Counted from the first letter of the stretch, positions 20,360-29,933 are shown. The stretch is 64,000 bases of DNA from Enterococcus raffinosus (GCF_018917525.1 NZ_JAHLOS010000002.1:186001-250000), one strand, 5' to 3'. The notes: generated from the sequence alone by a model not told the origin. Numbers and translations are program-made.

Positions 20360-20866
20360 TTATTGTTTGTCTGAAGAACCAAAGCCGCCGGTTCTTTCAG
20401 CTCCTTCTTCATCATTATCGGCTTTAAGAAACGGCAAGAAAATCCCCTGTCCGATCCGTTCACCTTTTTTGATATGAACATCGGTTAAACCAAAATTTGA
20501 AAATTGAAACATAATATGCCCTTCGTTGTCCGGGTTATTATAATAATCGCTATCGATCACGCCCACCCCATTACTTAACGTTAAGAAACGCTTCAACGGA
20601 TTGCTTGAACGATTCGCTAATTGCAAGTATTCATCATGCTCCATATACGCCTTGATCCCTGTAGGTACTAAAACTGGTTTGACAATCTTTTCAGGTACCT
20701 CAGAGTTTTTAGTAAAGTGATTGATGATCTGTTTCCAAACCGCTGGGATCACGATATCTTCTGCTGCTTCAAAATCATACCCCGCCGCATTTTTGGTTGC
20801 CCGTTTTGGCAAATTGATTGCTTTATCTTGATAAGCTGTTGTAACTTCAAAACCTCGTTTTTTCAT
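20360..20866 (-). CDS. dut: dUTP diphosphatase
   Basis: The 168-residue protein is a trimeric-type dUTPase: AAGYDFEAAED motif 1, NRSSNPLKRF motif 2, GVGVIDSDYYNNPDNEG motif 3, ERIGQGIFLPF motif 4, and a C-terminal TGGFGSS glycine-rich arm. It removes dUTP and supplies dUMP. The start is the ATG at 20866 with AAAGGAG 6 nt upstream; a 15-residue longer frame has no site. It precedes radA directly. The insertion between motifs 1 and 2 makes it slightly longer than the minimal enzyme, as in other enterococci. Confidence 0.93.
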   Translation of the reverse strand: MKKRGFEVTTAYQDKAINLPKRATKNAAGYDFEAAEDIVIPAVWKQIINHFTKNSEVPEKIVKPVLVPTGIKAYMEHDEYLQLANRSSNPLKRFLTLSNGVGVIDSDYYNNPDNEGHIMFQFSNFGLTDVHIKKGERIGQGIFLPFLKADNDEEGAERTGGFGSSDKQ

Positions 20867-20975
20867 GTTGAACTCCTTTGTGAAATATATAGCTATTCTA
20901 CCATAGAGCAAGCAACTGTTCGAAAATCTTTTACGAAAACTCTATGGAAATTTAATGAATTTTTTTCGCCTTACT

Positions 20976-22775
20976 CTAATTCTCGCTAATCCGCTCATCC
21001 AACGCTGGTAAACGATTGATATACATCTCAATCCGTTTGGCATAAGATGGATTTTCTTCGTATATTTTAATCTGTTCTTGTAACATTTGAAGGTCATCCG
21101 TTACAATACCGTTGACATTCAATGAGACCATTCGATCCATCGAATCCGCATCATTAACGGTCCAAGCATAGACATCTTTGTCTTCTTCATGAGCACGACG
21201 GACAAAATCGCTGGTTAATGTTGTTTCTTCCATCGTATAAGCATTCGCAGGCGTTTGCGGGAATACTAAATTATAAGGCAAGACATAACTGACATACAAC
21301 TTTGGTGCCTTCTCCTTTAGCTCAGCTACCACATGATAATCCAAAGAATGTATCCGGTGATGATTAGCCAGAATCGTTGCTTGGTACTTATCGATGAATC
21401 TATCCATCATCTCTTTAGAATCAGCGGAAGTTGTTTTGATCTCAATCAGTAATTTTTGATGATGCTCATTAGCAAAAGCTAAGTAGTCATCAAAACTTGC
21501 GATAGGCGCCACATGACCATTCTCCACCGCTTGTAGCTCTTGAATTTCACTTAATGTCAGTTCATGGGTGGTCTTGTCTCGTCCTGTCAGCCTTTTTAGA
21601 TTTTTATCATGGAACACGACAAACTGACGGTCCTTCGTTTCTTGGATATCCATCTCGATATAATCAGGTTTTTCTTTGATCGTCGCAGCCATTGCTGGAA
21701 TCGTATTTTGTACTCCGTTCCCATTATCGACTCCTCGATGTGAAATGGTTAAGGGAATCGAATCTTCAAGTCCGGTTAGATAAAGAACATTGCTGAGTAA
21801 GGTCGTTCCGCCTAAAAAAATGAATAGTATCACTGCGGCGATCCGTGTCCACAAACTTGGTCGAACTAATCGCAAAGGACGTTCGCCACTAATGATTAAT
21901 GGATAGAATTTTTGAACCAACACACTAAAATACAAAACGGTTGCCCACGCTAGCATTAATTGGCTAAACAATTGGATGCTTGATAAGGTAAGCATGGCAC
22001 CAATTGCTGGAAATGGCTTCGGAAGTAAGTCGAACCCTAATTGCAGTCCATAGCTTATCCCATAGCCTACATAGGAAACTAAGGATAGAACCGCTGTTAA
22101 AAAGAAAATTCGCCAAGCATAATGCCAGTACCGATGATGAGTTAGCTTTAAACTTTTTTCAATGGCCGCTTTCGGCGTTTCATCCGAAAAAATCATTAGT
22201 GGCAATACAAACAGCAAACGAATTCCAATATAAGAGACAACAATCGAAGCAACTATCAGCAATAGGAGAAACAAAAGGTTTTCACTCAAGGCTTCTAAAA
22301 TAAAAACCGGGATGGTCACTTTGCTTAATAACGGCGTTCGATAAATAGCATTTGCGAAGGGCAGGATCAATAAAAAATAGAAAAGAAAGAAAAAGAACGT
22401 CTCTGGCCGCAAGTGCCGCATGTGATAAAGCGACTTCTTAAACAAATCCCAAAGAGAATGATTTTCCTTGGTTTGAATACTTTTGACACCAAATAGTTGA
22501 AACGTGAACTGTAGAAAAACCAGCGTTAGAACAAATGCCAAAAGCAGTAACAATCCTCCCAACACCGCGGGGTGCTTTGTTAGGATTGTCAAAAGATTCG
22601 TATTTGAAACATAGGGAATATTTCCTTGTTTCAAAATAAAAGCAATCAAAAATTGAACCACTGGAATGACTAACATTTCCAAAACGATATTTGTTCCAAC
22701 GATCAGAAGAATATAGCTTCCCCAATGACGAAGAAACTCTCGTGAATAAGTAAAAAAGAAGCGCAATGAAGACAT
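20976..22775 (-). CDS. Membrane-anchored glycerophosphodiester phosphodiesterase
   Basis: A 599-residue protein with about eight membrane segments in residues 15-330 and a C-terminal GDPD TIM-barrel domain (about 345-580). The catalytic elements are ISHRGVDNGNGVQNT, DYIEMDIQETKD and VVFHDKNLKRLTG. Such enzymes cleave glycerophosphodiesters or lipoteichoic-acid-type polymers at the outer membrane face. The fused multi-pass N-terminus is a common Firmicute form. It stands apart from dut by 110 bp and has no clear operon partner. Confidence 0.9.
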   Translation of the reverse strand: MSSLRFFFTYSREFLRHWGSYILLIVGTNIVLEMLVIPVVQFLIAFILKQGNIPYVSNTNLLTILTKHPAVLGGLLLLLAFVLTLVFLQFTFQLFGVKSIQTKENHSLWDLFKKSLYHMRHLRPETFFFFLFYFLLILPFANAIYRTPLLSKVTIPVFILEALSENLLFLLLLIVASIVVSYIGIRLLFVLPLMIFSDETPKAAIEKSLKLTHHRYWHYAWRIFFLTAVLSLVSYVGYGISYGLQLGFDLLPKPFPAIGAMLTLSSIQLFSQLMLAWATVLYFSVLVQKFYPLIISGERPLRLVRPSLWTRIAAVILFIFLGGTTLLSNVLYLTGLEDSIPLTISHRGVDNGNGVQNTIPAMAATIKEKPDYIEMDIQETKDRQFVVFHDKNLKRLTGRDKTTHELTLSEIQELQAVENGHVAPIASFDDYLAFANEHHQKLLIEIKTTSADSKEMMDRFIDKYQATILANHHRIHSLDYHVVAELKEKAPKLYVSYVLPYNLVFPQTPANAYTMEETTLTSDFVRRAHEEDKDVYAWTVNDADSMDRMVSLNVNGIVTDDLQMLQEQIKIYEENPSYAKRIEMYINRLPALDERISEN

Positions 22776-22843
22776 TTGATATCCCTCCTTTATCCGATAG
22801 ATTTAAATCATGAACAGTTCATCAATTTTGATGAACCCGTAAA

Positions 22844-23072
22844 AAGTATAACTAACAGCTACCTCATTCTAATGTTTTCATTTTCTAAAAACGTGAAAAA
22901 TGAGGCCAATTTTCGTTTCGCATACCATTTTACTAACCTGCTGAAGCAGGAAGTATAACTGGCAGCTATCTCTTTCTAAGGTATTCATTTTTCAAAAAAC
23001 GTGAAAAATGAGGCCGATTTTCGTTTCGCATACCATTTTACTAACCTGCTGAAGCAGGAAGTATAACTGGCA
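22844..23072. repeat. Tandem duplication of a ~107 bp intergenic element
   Basis: Two near-identical units run 22844-22950 and 22951-23058, each opening AAGTATAACT and ending in the palindrome CCTGCTGAAGCAGG; a third copy starts at 23059 but stops after about 14 bp. The units differ at scattered positions, mostly in the first 45 bp. The shared core includes ACGTGAAAAATGAGGCC. No ORF is conserved. It could be tandem small-RNA genes or a mobile intergenic repeat. This fills most of the gap between the GDPD and cation-efflux genes. Confidence 0.75.
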
Positions 23073-23104
23073 AAAATCGGACACAGGGGTTATGTGTCCG
23101 ATTG
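23073..23104 (-). terminator. Terminator of the cation-efflux gene
   Basis: AATCGGACACA (23075-23085) and TGTGTCCGATT (23093-23103) form an 11 bp stem; the stop codon lies in the loop and TTTTT follows on the minus strand. Confidence 0.85.
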
Positions 23105-24046
23105 GGTTTGTCGTTTCCGATCATAGTCTGGGTCAAACTCATCGGTCTCGATATAGATATACGCTTTTTTATCTGGCAAAGCCTTGCGGATCACTCGCTC
23201 GATTTGATTTACTACCTCATAGCTGACCCCTTCATAAGAATCCGCGATATCGATCTTCGCAGCGATCATCACTTCTGTGGGACCTAAATGGACCGTTTTG
23301 ATATCGATCAACTTTTTGACTTCATCACGTTTGAAAGCATTTTGAATTTTTACTAAATCATTTTTAGACACGCTTTCTCCAATGATCAAGCTGTAAAATT
23401 CCCGGGCCAAAAAAATCGAAGCAAACATCAGCATCATCCCGATCAATAACCCACTCAAGGCATCGAACATTGGATTTCCAGTAAGCATTGTCAATAACGT
23501 GCCAATGATCGCTAAGACTAAACCAATCACTGCACAAAAATCTTCCGTAAAAATAATCAATATCTCACTATGGCGACTTTCATGTAAAAATTTAAATAAC
23601 GGCAGCTTCTCTGTATTTAACTCACGAATTTCTTTGATTGCTATTCGTAATGAACTGCCTTCAACTAAAATACCAAAAACCAAGATACCTAATACAATCA
23701 AAGGATTCGTAACTTCATGGCTGGGATGAAACAATTTTTCCACTGCTTCCCAAATACCCAGGGCGCCACCACCGAAAAATAGCATTGTCGCTACAATCGT
23801 ACTAAAAAAATATTTTGCTCGGCCTTCTCCGAATTGATGCAAGTCACTTTGACCACGGGCCGCTCGGCGATCGCCAAATAATAGTAAGATTTGATTGCTA
23901 CAATCTACTACACTATGGATACTTTCATTCATCATTGCGGCACTACCGCTAAGCATGTAGCCTACAAATTTACTGACAGCTACCAGCACATTCGCCAGTA
24001 ATGCTGCCAAGACTGCCATCGAGCCATGCATTTTCTTCTCTTCCAT
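23090..24046 (-). CDS. Cation diffusion facilitator family transporter
   Basis: The protein of about 318 residues belongs to the CDF family of divalent-metal/proton antiporters. Several membrane segments span about residues 10-215, with the metal-site motif MNESIHSVVDCSNQ in helix 2 and a matching acidic stretch FTEDFCAVIG in helix 5, and a cytoplasmic C-terminal domain ending in a short basic tail. The His-Asp pattern in helix 2 suggests zinc or manganese, not decidable here. I start at MEEKKMHGS (24046), since the 24 residues before it are not family-like; the RBS there is weak. Confidence 0.86.
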   Translation of the reverse strand: MEEKKMHGSMAVLAALLANVLVAVSKFVGYMLSGSAAMMNESIHSVVDCSNQILLLFGDRRAARGQSDLHQFGEGRAKYFFSTIVATMLFFGGGALGIWEAVEKLFHPSHEVTNPLIVLGILVFGILVEGSSLRIAIKEIRELNTEKLPLFKFLHESRHSEILIIFTEDFCAVIGLVLAIIGTLLTMLTGNPMFDALSGLLIGMMLMFASIFLAREFYSLIIGESVSKNDLVKIQNAFKRDEVKKLIDIKTVHLGPTEVMIAAKIDIADSYEGVSYEVVNQIERVIRKALPDKKAYIYIETDEFDPDYDRKRQTQSDT

Positions 24047-24344
24047 GTGATTCACTCGCTTCCTAATGTTTCCTATTATAATGCAGAATGGAAAAATCAT
24101 AAAAGCAAAGCCCCTCAAACAAATCCTTCGTCAATCCAAACAATGCATGAAAAAAGTTGAATAAGAATAAACATAGCTATACAACTAGTCCTTTGTGATT
24201 TGACTTGTTATACCACGATAAAATTCTATCTAAGACAGATACTGTCGTTTCAGTACCAGATCAACACCTTATATGTCCAGAACATAACGACTCCTATTTA
24301 ACAGAATGTCTAGTAAATCTGACGCAAAAGAGCACTATATCTTT

Positions 24345-25091
24345 CTAGGTCTTAAACTCTGTCATATTTCCGCGAAAACGCAAAGGCAGATGATTCCGTT
24401 GCGCCACATAGTTCGCTCGTTCATCGATCGTGACTGAACGCAAAAAGGTTTTCCACTGTTGGCGAATTGCCTGTTCATTACTCGCCTCAGTAAATTCCGG
24501 ACAACTGGTGTTTTCCATCAAATGGATATCACCGTGATCAATGATTCCCAACAACTCATGAGTCTCATCATAAATCATGATTTTTTTCTGGGGATAACGC
24601 TCTGCAAAATGCGGACAGAGGTAGGGCATCACATAGTGTTTCGGAGTGATTTTGCTAAATAGCACGTCACCCACATATTCAAAACGAACGAATCCCGTCA
24701 GTAGATGATTCTCACCTAACATCGTTCGGATGCTTTTCCGTAAAGCTAAGATGGAAGGATGGCCCAAATGATTTTCTAATAAATCTTTCGTCTGCAAAGC
24801 AATCTCGATGGCATCTAATAAATAGCGTTCTTTTCCTTCAAGAGTGGCGTAAAAGCCATTTTGAATAAAAAGAAAATTTTCCGGCCTTAGTCGTTGACGT
24901 AAACGACGATAGATTTTTTCCCCGCGCATGGGATCAGTCGCCACCCATTCCGCGAAAAACAAACTTTCTACTGCCGTCTCTGGTGACAAAATCATCGCTG
25001 GAAATTGCTTTTCACGAAAACTGCGATCCACAACAGTCATAAAACCTAAAAAACTTCCGTCATACTCCCAATGTTCTGTCGATTCCCGCAT
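24345..25091 (-). CDS. TIGR03915-type DNA repair/metabolism protein
   Basis: A protein of about 248 residues with the SAM DNA-glycosylase-associated DUF4130 pattern: an N-terminal YDGSFLGFMTVVDRSF, the middle GHPSILALRKSIRTMLGE, and C-terminal ERANYVAQRNHLPLRFRGNMTEF. It is always paired with the radical SAM protein encoded just upstream, and here the genes almost touch. The start at 25091 has AGGTGAGA immediately upstream. The pair is thought to act on DNA bases, possibly damage repair; the chemistry is not established. The LexA-type box ahead of the pair supports a damage role. Confidence 0.87.
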   Translation of the reverse strand: MRESTEHWEYDGSFLGFMTVVDRSFREKQFPAMILSPETAVESLFFAEWVATDPMRGEKIYRRLRQRLRPENFLFIQNGFYATLEGKERYLLDAIEIALQTKDLLENHLGHPSILALRKSIRTMLGENHLLTGFVRFEYVGDVLFSKITPKHYVMPYLCPHFAERYPQKKIMIYDETHELLGIIDHGDIHLMENTSCPEFTEASNEQAIRQQWKTFLRSVTIDERANYVAQRNHLPLRFRGNMTEFKT

Positions 25092-25096
25092 AATTC

Positions 25097-26392
25097 TCAC
25101 CTACTTTTCGCGTGTTCAAACCGTTCTACATCAAAAAGCGACAACTGCTCGCTGGTTGATTGGGTATTGTGCTTTTTCAACACCTCGTATTGCTTTGAAG
25201 AAATTAATGACGTAATGATCCACTCCGGGTCCTTGATCAATCCGGCTGGTGTCTCATGATTACAGGCAATAAAATATTGAGCTCGCTTGATCACGATCCC
25301 TAATTTCTTTAAATCTGTTAAATGCAAGCGGTAATATTTTCGGGCCTTGACAATATTTTGTGCGCTCTTTGGACCGATGCCGGGGACTCGCAGCAACTGC
25401 TCATAGGACGCAGTCTGCACGTCAACCGGGAAACGTTGATAATTCTGAACTGCCCAATTGGCTTTGGGATCGAGATAAAGATTGAAATTAGGTTTATCCT
25501 CAGATAATATCTCGTCAGCCGTGAACTTATAAAACCGCAATAACCAATCTGCTTGATATAAGCGATGCTCTCGCAATAATGGCGGCTCAGTTGTGACTGC
25601 TGGCAATAAATTATCCTGATTAACCGGGATATAGGCCGAGTAATACACACGCTTCAACTGGTATTTTTGGTACAAATTCTCTGAAATCTTGACGATTGAA
25701 CGATCACTCTCTGGACTGGCTCCGATAATCATCTGTGTTGATTGCCCAGCCGGCACAAAACTTGGTCCGCGCCGAACTGCTGGTAAAAATTCCTGTTCTT
25801 TTTTTACCGTCGTGATCTGCTTCATGGGTTTATATAGGTCAAACGGATCTTTATCCGGAGCCAGTAATTTCAAGCTTTCGCGAGAAGGCAGTTCGACATT
25901 GACGCTCATGCGATCCGCCAAAAAGCCTAACGCCTCGATCAACTTTTCATCCGCGCCGGGAATCGCCTTGACGTGGATATACCCGCGAAACCCTTTTTCC
26001 TCACGCAAAATTTTCAAGGTTTTAATCAAGAGCTCGCATGTGTAGTCCGGATTTTTGATAATCGCCGAACTCAGGAACAGCCCCTCGATATAATTACGCA
26101 TGTAGAAATCCATGGTTAAGTCCGCCACTTCTTGTGGCGTGAAGGTCGCTCGTGGAATTGCATTTGATTTTCGATTGATGCAATAGTGACAATCAAAGAT
26201 ACAGGCATTGGTAAATAATAATTTTAACAACGACACACAGCGGCCATCCGGCGTGAAGGAATGACAGATTCCTGAAACTGCAGTACTGCCTACTGTACCT
26301 TGACGGGTATTATTCTCCACACCACTGCTTGAGCAAGAAACATCGTACTTTGCAGATTCCGCTAAAATTTCTATTTTTCTTTCCCGCTCCAT
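25097..26392 (-). CDS. TIGR03916-type radical SAM protein with helix-hairpin-helix
   Basis: The 431-residue protein carries the radical SAM cluster motif in FTNACIFDCHYCINRKSN (CxxxCxxC, near residue 60), the SAM-binding glycine region, and a C-terminal helix-hairpin-helix LLRVPGIGPKSAQNIVKARK suited to DNA binding. It is a putative DNA modification or repair enzyme that works with the downstream DUF4130-type protein. First gene of the two-gene unit; GAACGTATGTTC lies 22-33 bp ahead of its start, so LexA control is likely. Confidence 0.9.
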   Translation of the reverse strand: MERERKIEILAESAKYDVSCSSSGVENNTRQGTVGSTAVSGICHSFTPDGRCVSLLKLLFTNACIFDCHYCINRKSNAIPRATFTPQEVADLTMDFYMRNYIEGLFLSSAIIKNPDYTCELLIKTLKILREEKGFRGYIHVKAIPGADEKLIEALGFLADRMSVNVELPSRESLKLLAPDKDPFDLYKPMKQITTVKKEQEFLPAVRRGPSFVPAGQSTQMIIGASPESDRSIVKISENLYQKYQLKRVYYSAYIPVNQDNLLPAVTTEPPLLREHRLYQADWLLRFYKFTADEILSEDKPNFNLYLDPKANWAVQNYQRFPVDVQTASYEQLLRVPGIGPKSAQNIVKARKYYRLHLTDLKKLGIVIKRAQYFIACNHETPAGLIKDPEWIITSLISSKQYEVLKKHNTQSTSEQLSLFDVERFEHAKSR

Positions 26393-26413
26393 CTAAAATC
26401 AGTCTCCTTTACC

Positions 26414-26425
26414 GAACGTATGTTC
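26414..26425 (-). promoter_or_regulatory. LexA (SOS) box ahead of the radical SAM pair
   Basis: GAACGTATGTTC is a perfect match to the Gram-positive LexA/DinR core GAAC-N4-GTTC, with AGAACATACGTTCGG on the reading strand, 22 bp from the start codon. Confidence 0.8.
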
Positions 26426-26659
26426 TTATTTAACCAAACAAAAGACGATTTGTCAAAAAAGATTTCAATAGATACTCCTAAAGACGGAGGAATAACGCGC
26501 TAAATTTGCTATAATTTTAACTATCAAAGAAGATGCGAGCTAGCTTTTCGCAATTTATAAATTGCCGATAAAAAAATGTGAGTGATCAAAAAGAATCAAT
26601 GATCAAAACACATAGCTAGATCGTATACAGCTTGAAAATAAAAAAGGAGTGGGAAAGAG

Positions 26660-26875
26660 ATGGAAAGGAAACAATTTATTTGTAGTAAGTGTGGGTGTCA
26701 ACATTATACTTCGGACCAGTTCCAAGCAACTGGCGGAAATTTTGCTAAAATCTTCGATGTTCAAAACAAAAAATTTACCACTATCAGTTGTAAACAATGC
26801 GGCTATACCGAACTTTACCGCGGTGAAACTTCTGACGGCTGGAACATCCTAGACTTCCTAATGGGTGGAAGCTAA
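26660..26875 (+). CDS. Zinc-ribbon protein of unknown role
   Basis: A 71-residue protein with two CxxC pairs, FICSKCGCQHY and SCKQCGYTELY, and a C-terminal hydrophobic end WNILDFLMGGS. It matches the short zinc-ribbon nucleic-acid-binding proteins often annotated as GTP-binding-protein-like domains in enterococci and lactobacilli. The start at 26660 has GGAGTGGGAAAGAG upstream. Function unknown. Monocistronic with its own terminator. Confidence 0.82.
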   Translation: MERKQFICSKCGCQHYTSDQFQATGGNFAKIFDVQNKKFTTISCKQCGYTELYRGETSDGWNILDFLMGGS

Positions 26876-26908
26876 ACAAAAAAAACGGCCTGGCCGTTTT
26901 TTTGTTTG
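26876..26908 (+). terminator. Terminator of the zinc-ribbon gene
   Basis: AAACAAAAAAAACGGCC faces GGCCGTTTTTTTGTTTG around TG; the T-run makes it a strong terminator that can also serve the converging gene. Confidence 0.88.
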
Positions 26909-26920
26909 TCCTATTCCAAT

Positions 26921-28234
26921 TTAACGCACAACTACTGCAAATTTTCTTGCATTATAAATTGCTTCAAAAGTCGTACGACTCAACCAATAAGAACCACTGA
27001 TCGGATCAGACACATGTACTTGATTTCCTGCTTTATTAAACCCATCTAAGGTGACAGCGTGGTTATTATTTGCAGCAACTCCAAAACTCCAATTTCCCCA
27101 ACGAATTGGCTGGAAATTAATTGTCACCCATGCCACAACAGGATTCCCATTTTTTACTTCATTTATCAAGGTATTCATTGAACTGCCAGATATATTTTGA
27201 ACATTTCCATATTTTTGACCCCAGGTTGTAAGCGGTGCTGGATAGATTGCAGAATACGTATACGCATTTTCAACGAATGGTGAACCAACAAATCCATTAT
27301 TAGGATTTCCATTTGATGACTTCGGAATGGTATTTAAAAACGAGCGCAAACTCCATCCGCTTAGTTTTCCTTTGTATTGTAATGCTTGTAGCAGCGATGC
27401 GCCTTCACAGCCACTTGGTGCGCCTAACGCATACTGATTATAATTTCGCACACCTAACAAACGATAATCTTCATGACTCTGTTCTCCATCACTAACCGCA
27501 TACCATGCAATACCTTCATATCGCCAACCAGCTTTTTTTAAGTTATCCCGCTCAGAAGTAATTGGCGTGTAATGATGCGAGCCTGCTTTGGTGTTTGGAT
27601 TATATAAGCGATATAAAGGGATGCCCGAATTAGGTGAGTACCAAGATATCCCTTCATCGCGCCAACCAACCTTCTTCAGATGATCGCGCTCACTCGCAAT
27701 TAACGTATAGTGGTGATCCCCAGCATTCGGATTGTATAATCGATAAACCGGATTTCCGCTGGTTGGTGCTTGCCAACCAATCCCCTCATAACGCCAACCA
27801 ACTGATCTCAGATGATCACGTTCGCTCACCGTTTTCGTATAAAAATGTTCTCCACTGTTGGGATTATACAGACGATACATCGGAATAGATGAGGCAGCAG
27901 CTCTAAATGATCGCGCATTCCCTTGAACTAATTCTTCTTTGGGCGCTTCGGTCGCATTGGCTTCGGCTTGACCTTCTTTAACCGGAGGCTCCAATTCTAC
28001 TACTTCACCATTCACCACTGCCGTTTGTTTTTCAGTAGAATTTTCTGTATTTTGACCATTAGGTTCACTTGAATCTGATGAAAAAATAGTATTGTCATTC
28101 TCATTAGTTGCGGTTGAATTACTTTTAGATTCGATGGTACTTTGTTCTTGAATTAATTCTTCTGCCTTGATAGTAGTAGAAACACTGAACGCAGAAAGTA
28201 TTGTTAGGCTGATCAATAAAACGCTCTTTTTCAT
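26921..28234 (-). CDS. Secreted C39-like peptidase with three DUF5648 repeats
   Basis: The 437-residue protein starts with a signal peptide (cleavage likely after TTIKA, residue 24), then a Ser/Thr/Asn/Glu-rich linker. Three about 47-residue repeats follow from near residue 115, each with YRLYNPN, H-Y-T, SERDHL and a GW-EGI-W pattern (DUF5648). From about residue 255 a C39_2-like cysteine peptidase domain has ALGAPSGCEGASL with the catalytic Cys, NNNHAVTLDGF with His and HVSDPISGSYW with Asp. No sortase motif, so probably released or wall-associated. Target unknown; the repeats may bind glycan. Confidence 0.88.
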   Translation of the reverse strand: MKKSVLLISLTILSAFSVSTTIKAEELIQEQSTIESKSNSTATNENDNTIFSSDSSEPNGQNTENSTEKQTAVVNGEVVELEPPVKEGQAEANATEAPKEELVQGNARSFRAAASSIPMYRLYNPNSGEHFYTKTVSERDHLRSVGWRYEGIGWQAPTSGNPVYRLYNPNAGDHHYTLIASERDHLKKVGWRDEGISWYSPNSGIPLYRLYNPNTKAGSHHYTPITSERDNLKKAGWRYEGIAWYAVSDGEQSHEDYRLLGVRNYNQYALGAPSGCEGASLLQALQYKGKLSGWSLRSFLNTIPKSSNGNPNNGFVGSPFVENAYTYSAIYPAPLTTWGQKYGNVQNISGSSMNTLINEVKNGNPVVAWVTINFQPIRWGNWSFGVAANNNHAVTLDGFNKAGNQVHVSDPISGSYWLSRTTFEAIYNARKFAVVVR

Positions 28235-28722
28235 TTAAACTTTCCTTCCTTAATTCGACAAAAACAATAAGTAACAAAAAATAATGAATTAATAATTAAC
28301 ACTCTTTTTATTCTGACTGTTATATTTTACGTTTTTCCTATTATTTCGTCTTTTAATCAGCTTGTTCATTTATATATAAGCAGGACCTATCGAATACATC
28401 TATTAATTCAAAAAAATTCTACTGTTCGCTTCTTAAAATCATATCCGAGGTGTCGCCTTCCGTGCCTTTCAGCACTCTTTTTTAAGTAGCTTTAACTTGA
28501 AGTTTGTTTATTTTTTGCATTAACACTTTCAAATAGAACCAAGTAATTTGTTCACAAATGAGTTGAATTTTTGATTAATACACTTTCTCATTCCTGAATA
28601 AACCTCACCTATTTAAAGCTTTATTCTCCAAAAGGCAACCAACCATAACCAAATTCGTTACTAACAGTTGGTTCTTTTTTCTATTTAAGTACGATAAAGT
28701 GTAATCAAGGAGGATGAAAAGT
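28235..28722. other. Intergenic region with a plus-strand terminator-like hairpin
   Basis: About 490 bp between divergent genes. Near its end AACCAAC (28637-28643) can pair with GTTGGTT (28667-28673), followed directly by CTTTTTT, a terminator-like element on the plus strand although no upstream gene runs into it. It may end a small RNA or attenuate the operon that follows. No ORF of note. Confidence 0.5.
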
Positions 28723-29187
28723 ATGAATAATCAGAATAATCCGATCGCAAACAACTTGCGATCATTAAGAAATCGAAATAATTGGTCATTGGAATATGTG
28801 GCAGAACGCCTAGAGGTATCTCGGCAGGCCGTTGCTAAATGGGAGAATGGGGATTCTTTACCTGATGTAATGAAGTGCGATGCACTGGCTAGTCTTTACG
28901 ATGTTACGTTAACTGATTTAGTTCGTCATAATGAGGAAACAGAAGGGATACCGATTGGCCCAGCTGGTAAACACATCTTTGGAATCGTTCCAGTAGGAGC
29001 TCGTGGACAGATTGTCTTACCTAAAAAGGCCCGTGACCTCCTAAATATCCAAACAGGAGATACGCTGGTCGTTCTCGGGGATACGAATCCTGCTTCTACA
29101 GGAATTGCCTTGATTGATAGTGAGGCCTTTATGCGAATGACCGGAAACATGATGGAGAATATTTTTGATCAAAAGGAGGAATCCTGA
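28723..29187 (+). CDS. XRE-family regulator fused to an AbrB-like domain
   Basis: The protein of about 154 residues has an N-terminal XRE helix-turn-helix (about residues 7-60, SLEYVAERLEVSRQAVAKWE) and a C-terminal SpoVT/AbrB swapped-hairpin domain (GIVPVGARGQIVLPKKARDL). Both halves bind DNA, a combination often found ahead of ABC-2 transporter genes. Start chosen at 28723 with AAGGAGG 9 nt upstream. Its stop overlaps the next gene's start (TGATG), so it is probably the operon's own regulator. Confidence 0.87.
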   Translation: MNNQNNPIANNLRSLRNRNNWSLEYVAERLEVSRQAVAKWENGDSLPDVMKCDALASLYDVTLTDLVRHNEETEGIPIGPAGKHIFGIVPVGARGQIVLPKKARDLLNIQTGDTLVVLGDTNPASTGIALIDSEAFMRMTGNMMENIFDQKEES

Positions 29188-29933
29188 TGCATTTACTTGA
29201 AGTAACAGAACTTACTAAAAATTATCCGATGTTTTCATTGAAAAATGTCAGCTTTCAAATACCAAAAGGCAAAATCGTCGGCCTGATCGGAGTCAATGGT
29301 GCAGGTAAAACGACTATCCTAAAAGCACTATTGAATTTGATTCCTTTAGATCATGGACATGTCAGGATGTTTAAAACGCTTTTTTTAGAGAATGAACTTT
29401 CCTGCAAACAAAAAACCGGTGTTGTTTTAGGCGGTATCGATTTTTATAAAGAGAAGAAAATTAGAGATATCACTAAAGTTACGAAACGATTTTATTCAGA
29501 TTGGGATGAAACCGCTTATCAAAATTATTTGAAGCTCTTCTCTTTGGAACCGAACAAAAAAGTCAAAGAACTTTCTGCTGGGATGAAAGTCAAATATTTG
29601 ATTGCCTTGGCTCTTTCGCATCAAGCGCAACTATTTATTTTTGATGAACCAACTAGTGGTCTTGATCCGGTTTCGCGAGATGAACTGCTCGAAATTTTTC
29701 AACAGATCGTTAAAAATGGCGATAAAAGTATTCTTTTCTCTACGCATATTACATCGGATTTAGAGAAATGTGCAGATGCGATCATTTATATCAAAGAAGG
29801 CGAACTGATCAAGGATGCACCTAAAAAAGAATTCATTGATTATTTTCAGTATTTGAAGCAGCCTGATGAAATGGAAGCACTTAGTCTAGAAGACATCATG
29901 GTCCGAATGGAGGGAAAACATTATGATTTCTAA
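29187..29933 (+). CDS. ABC transporter ATP-binding protein
   Basis: The 248-residue subunit has Walker A GVNGAGKTT, a signature sequence in altered form, KELSAGMKVKY instead of LSGGQ, Walker B LFIFDEPTSGLDP, and the H-loop STHITSD. The pattern fits the BcrA/NatA type of drug or lantibiotic exporters. It overlaps the regulator upstream and the permease downstream by 11 nt. Substrate unknown. Confidence 0.9.
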   Translation: MHLLEVTELTKNYPMFSLKNVSFQIPKGKIVGLIGVNGAGKTTILKALLNLIPLDHGHVRMFKTLFLENELSCKQKTGVVLGGIDFYKEKKIRDITKVTKRFYSDWDETAYQNYLKLFSLEPNKKVKELSAGMKVKYLIALALSHQAQLFIFDEPTSGLDPVSRDELLEIFQQIVKNGDKSILFSTHITSDLEKCADAIIYIKEGELIKDAPKKEFIDYFQYLKQPDEMEALSLEDIMVRMEGKHYDF

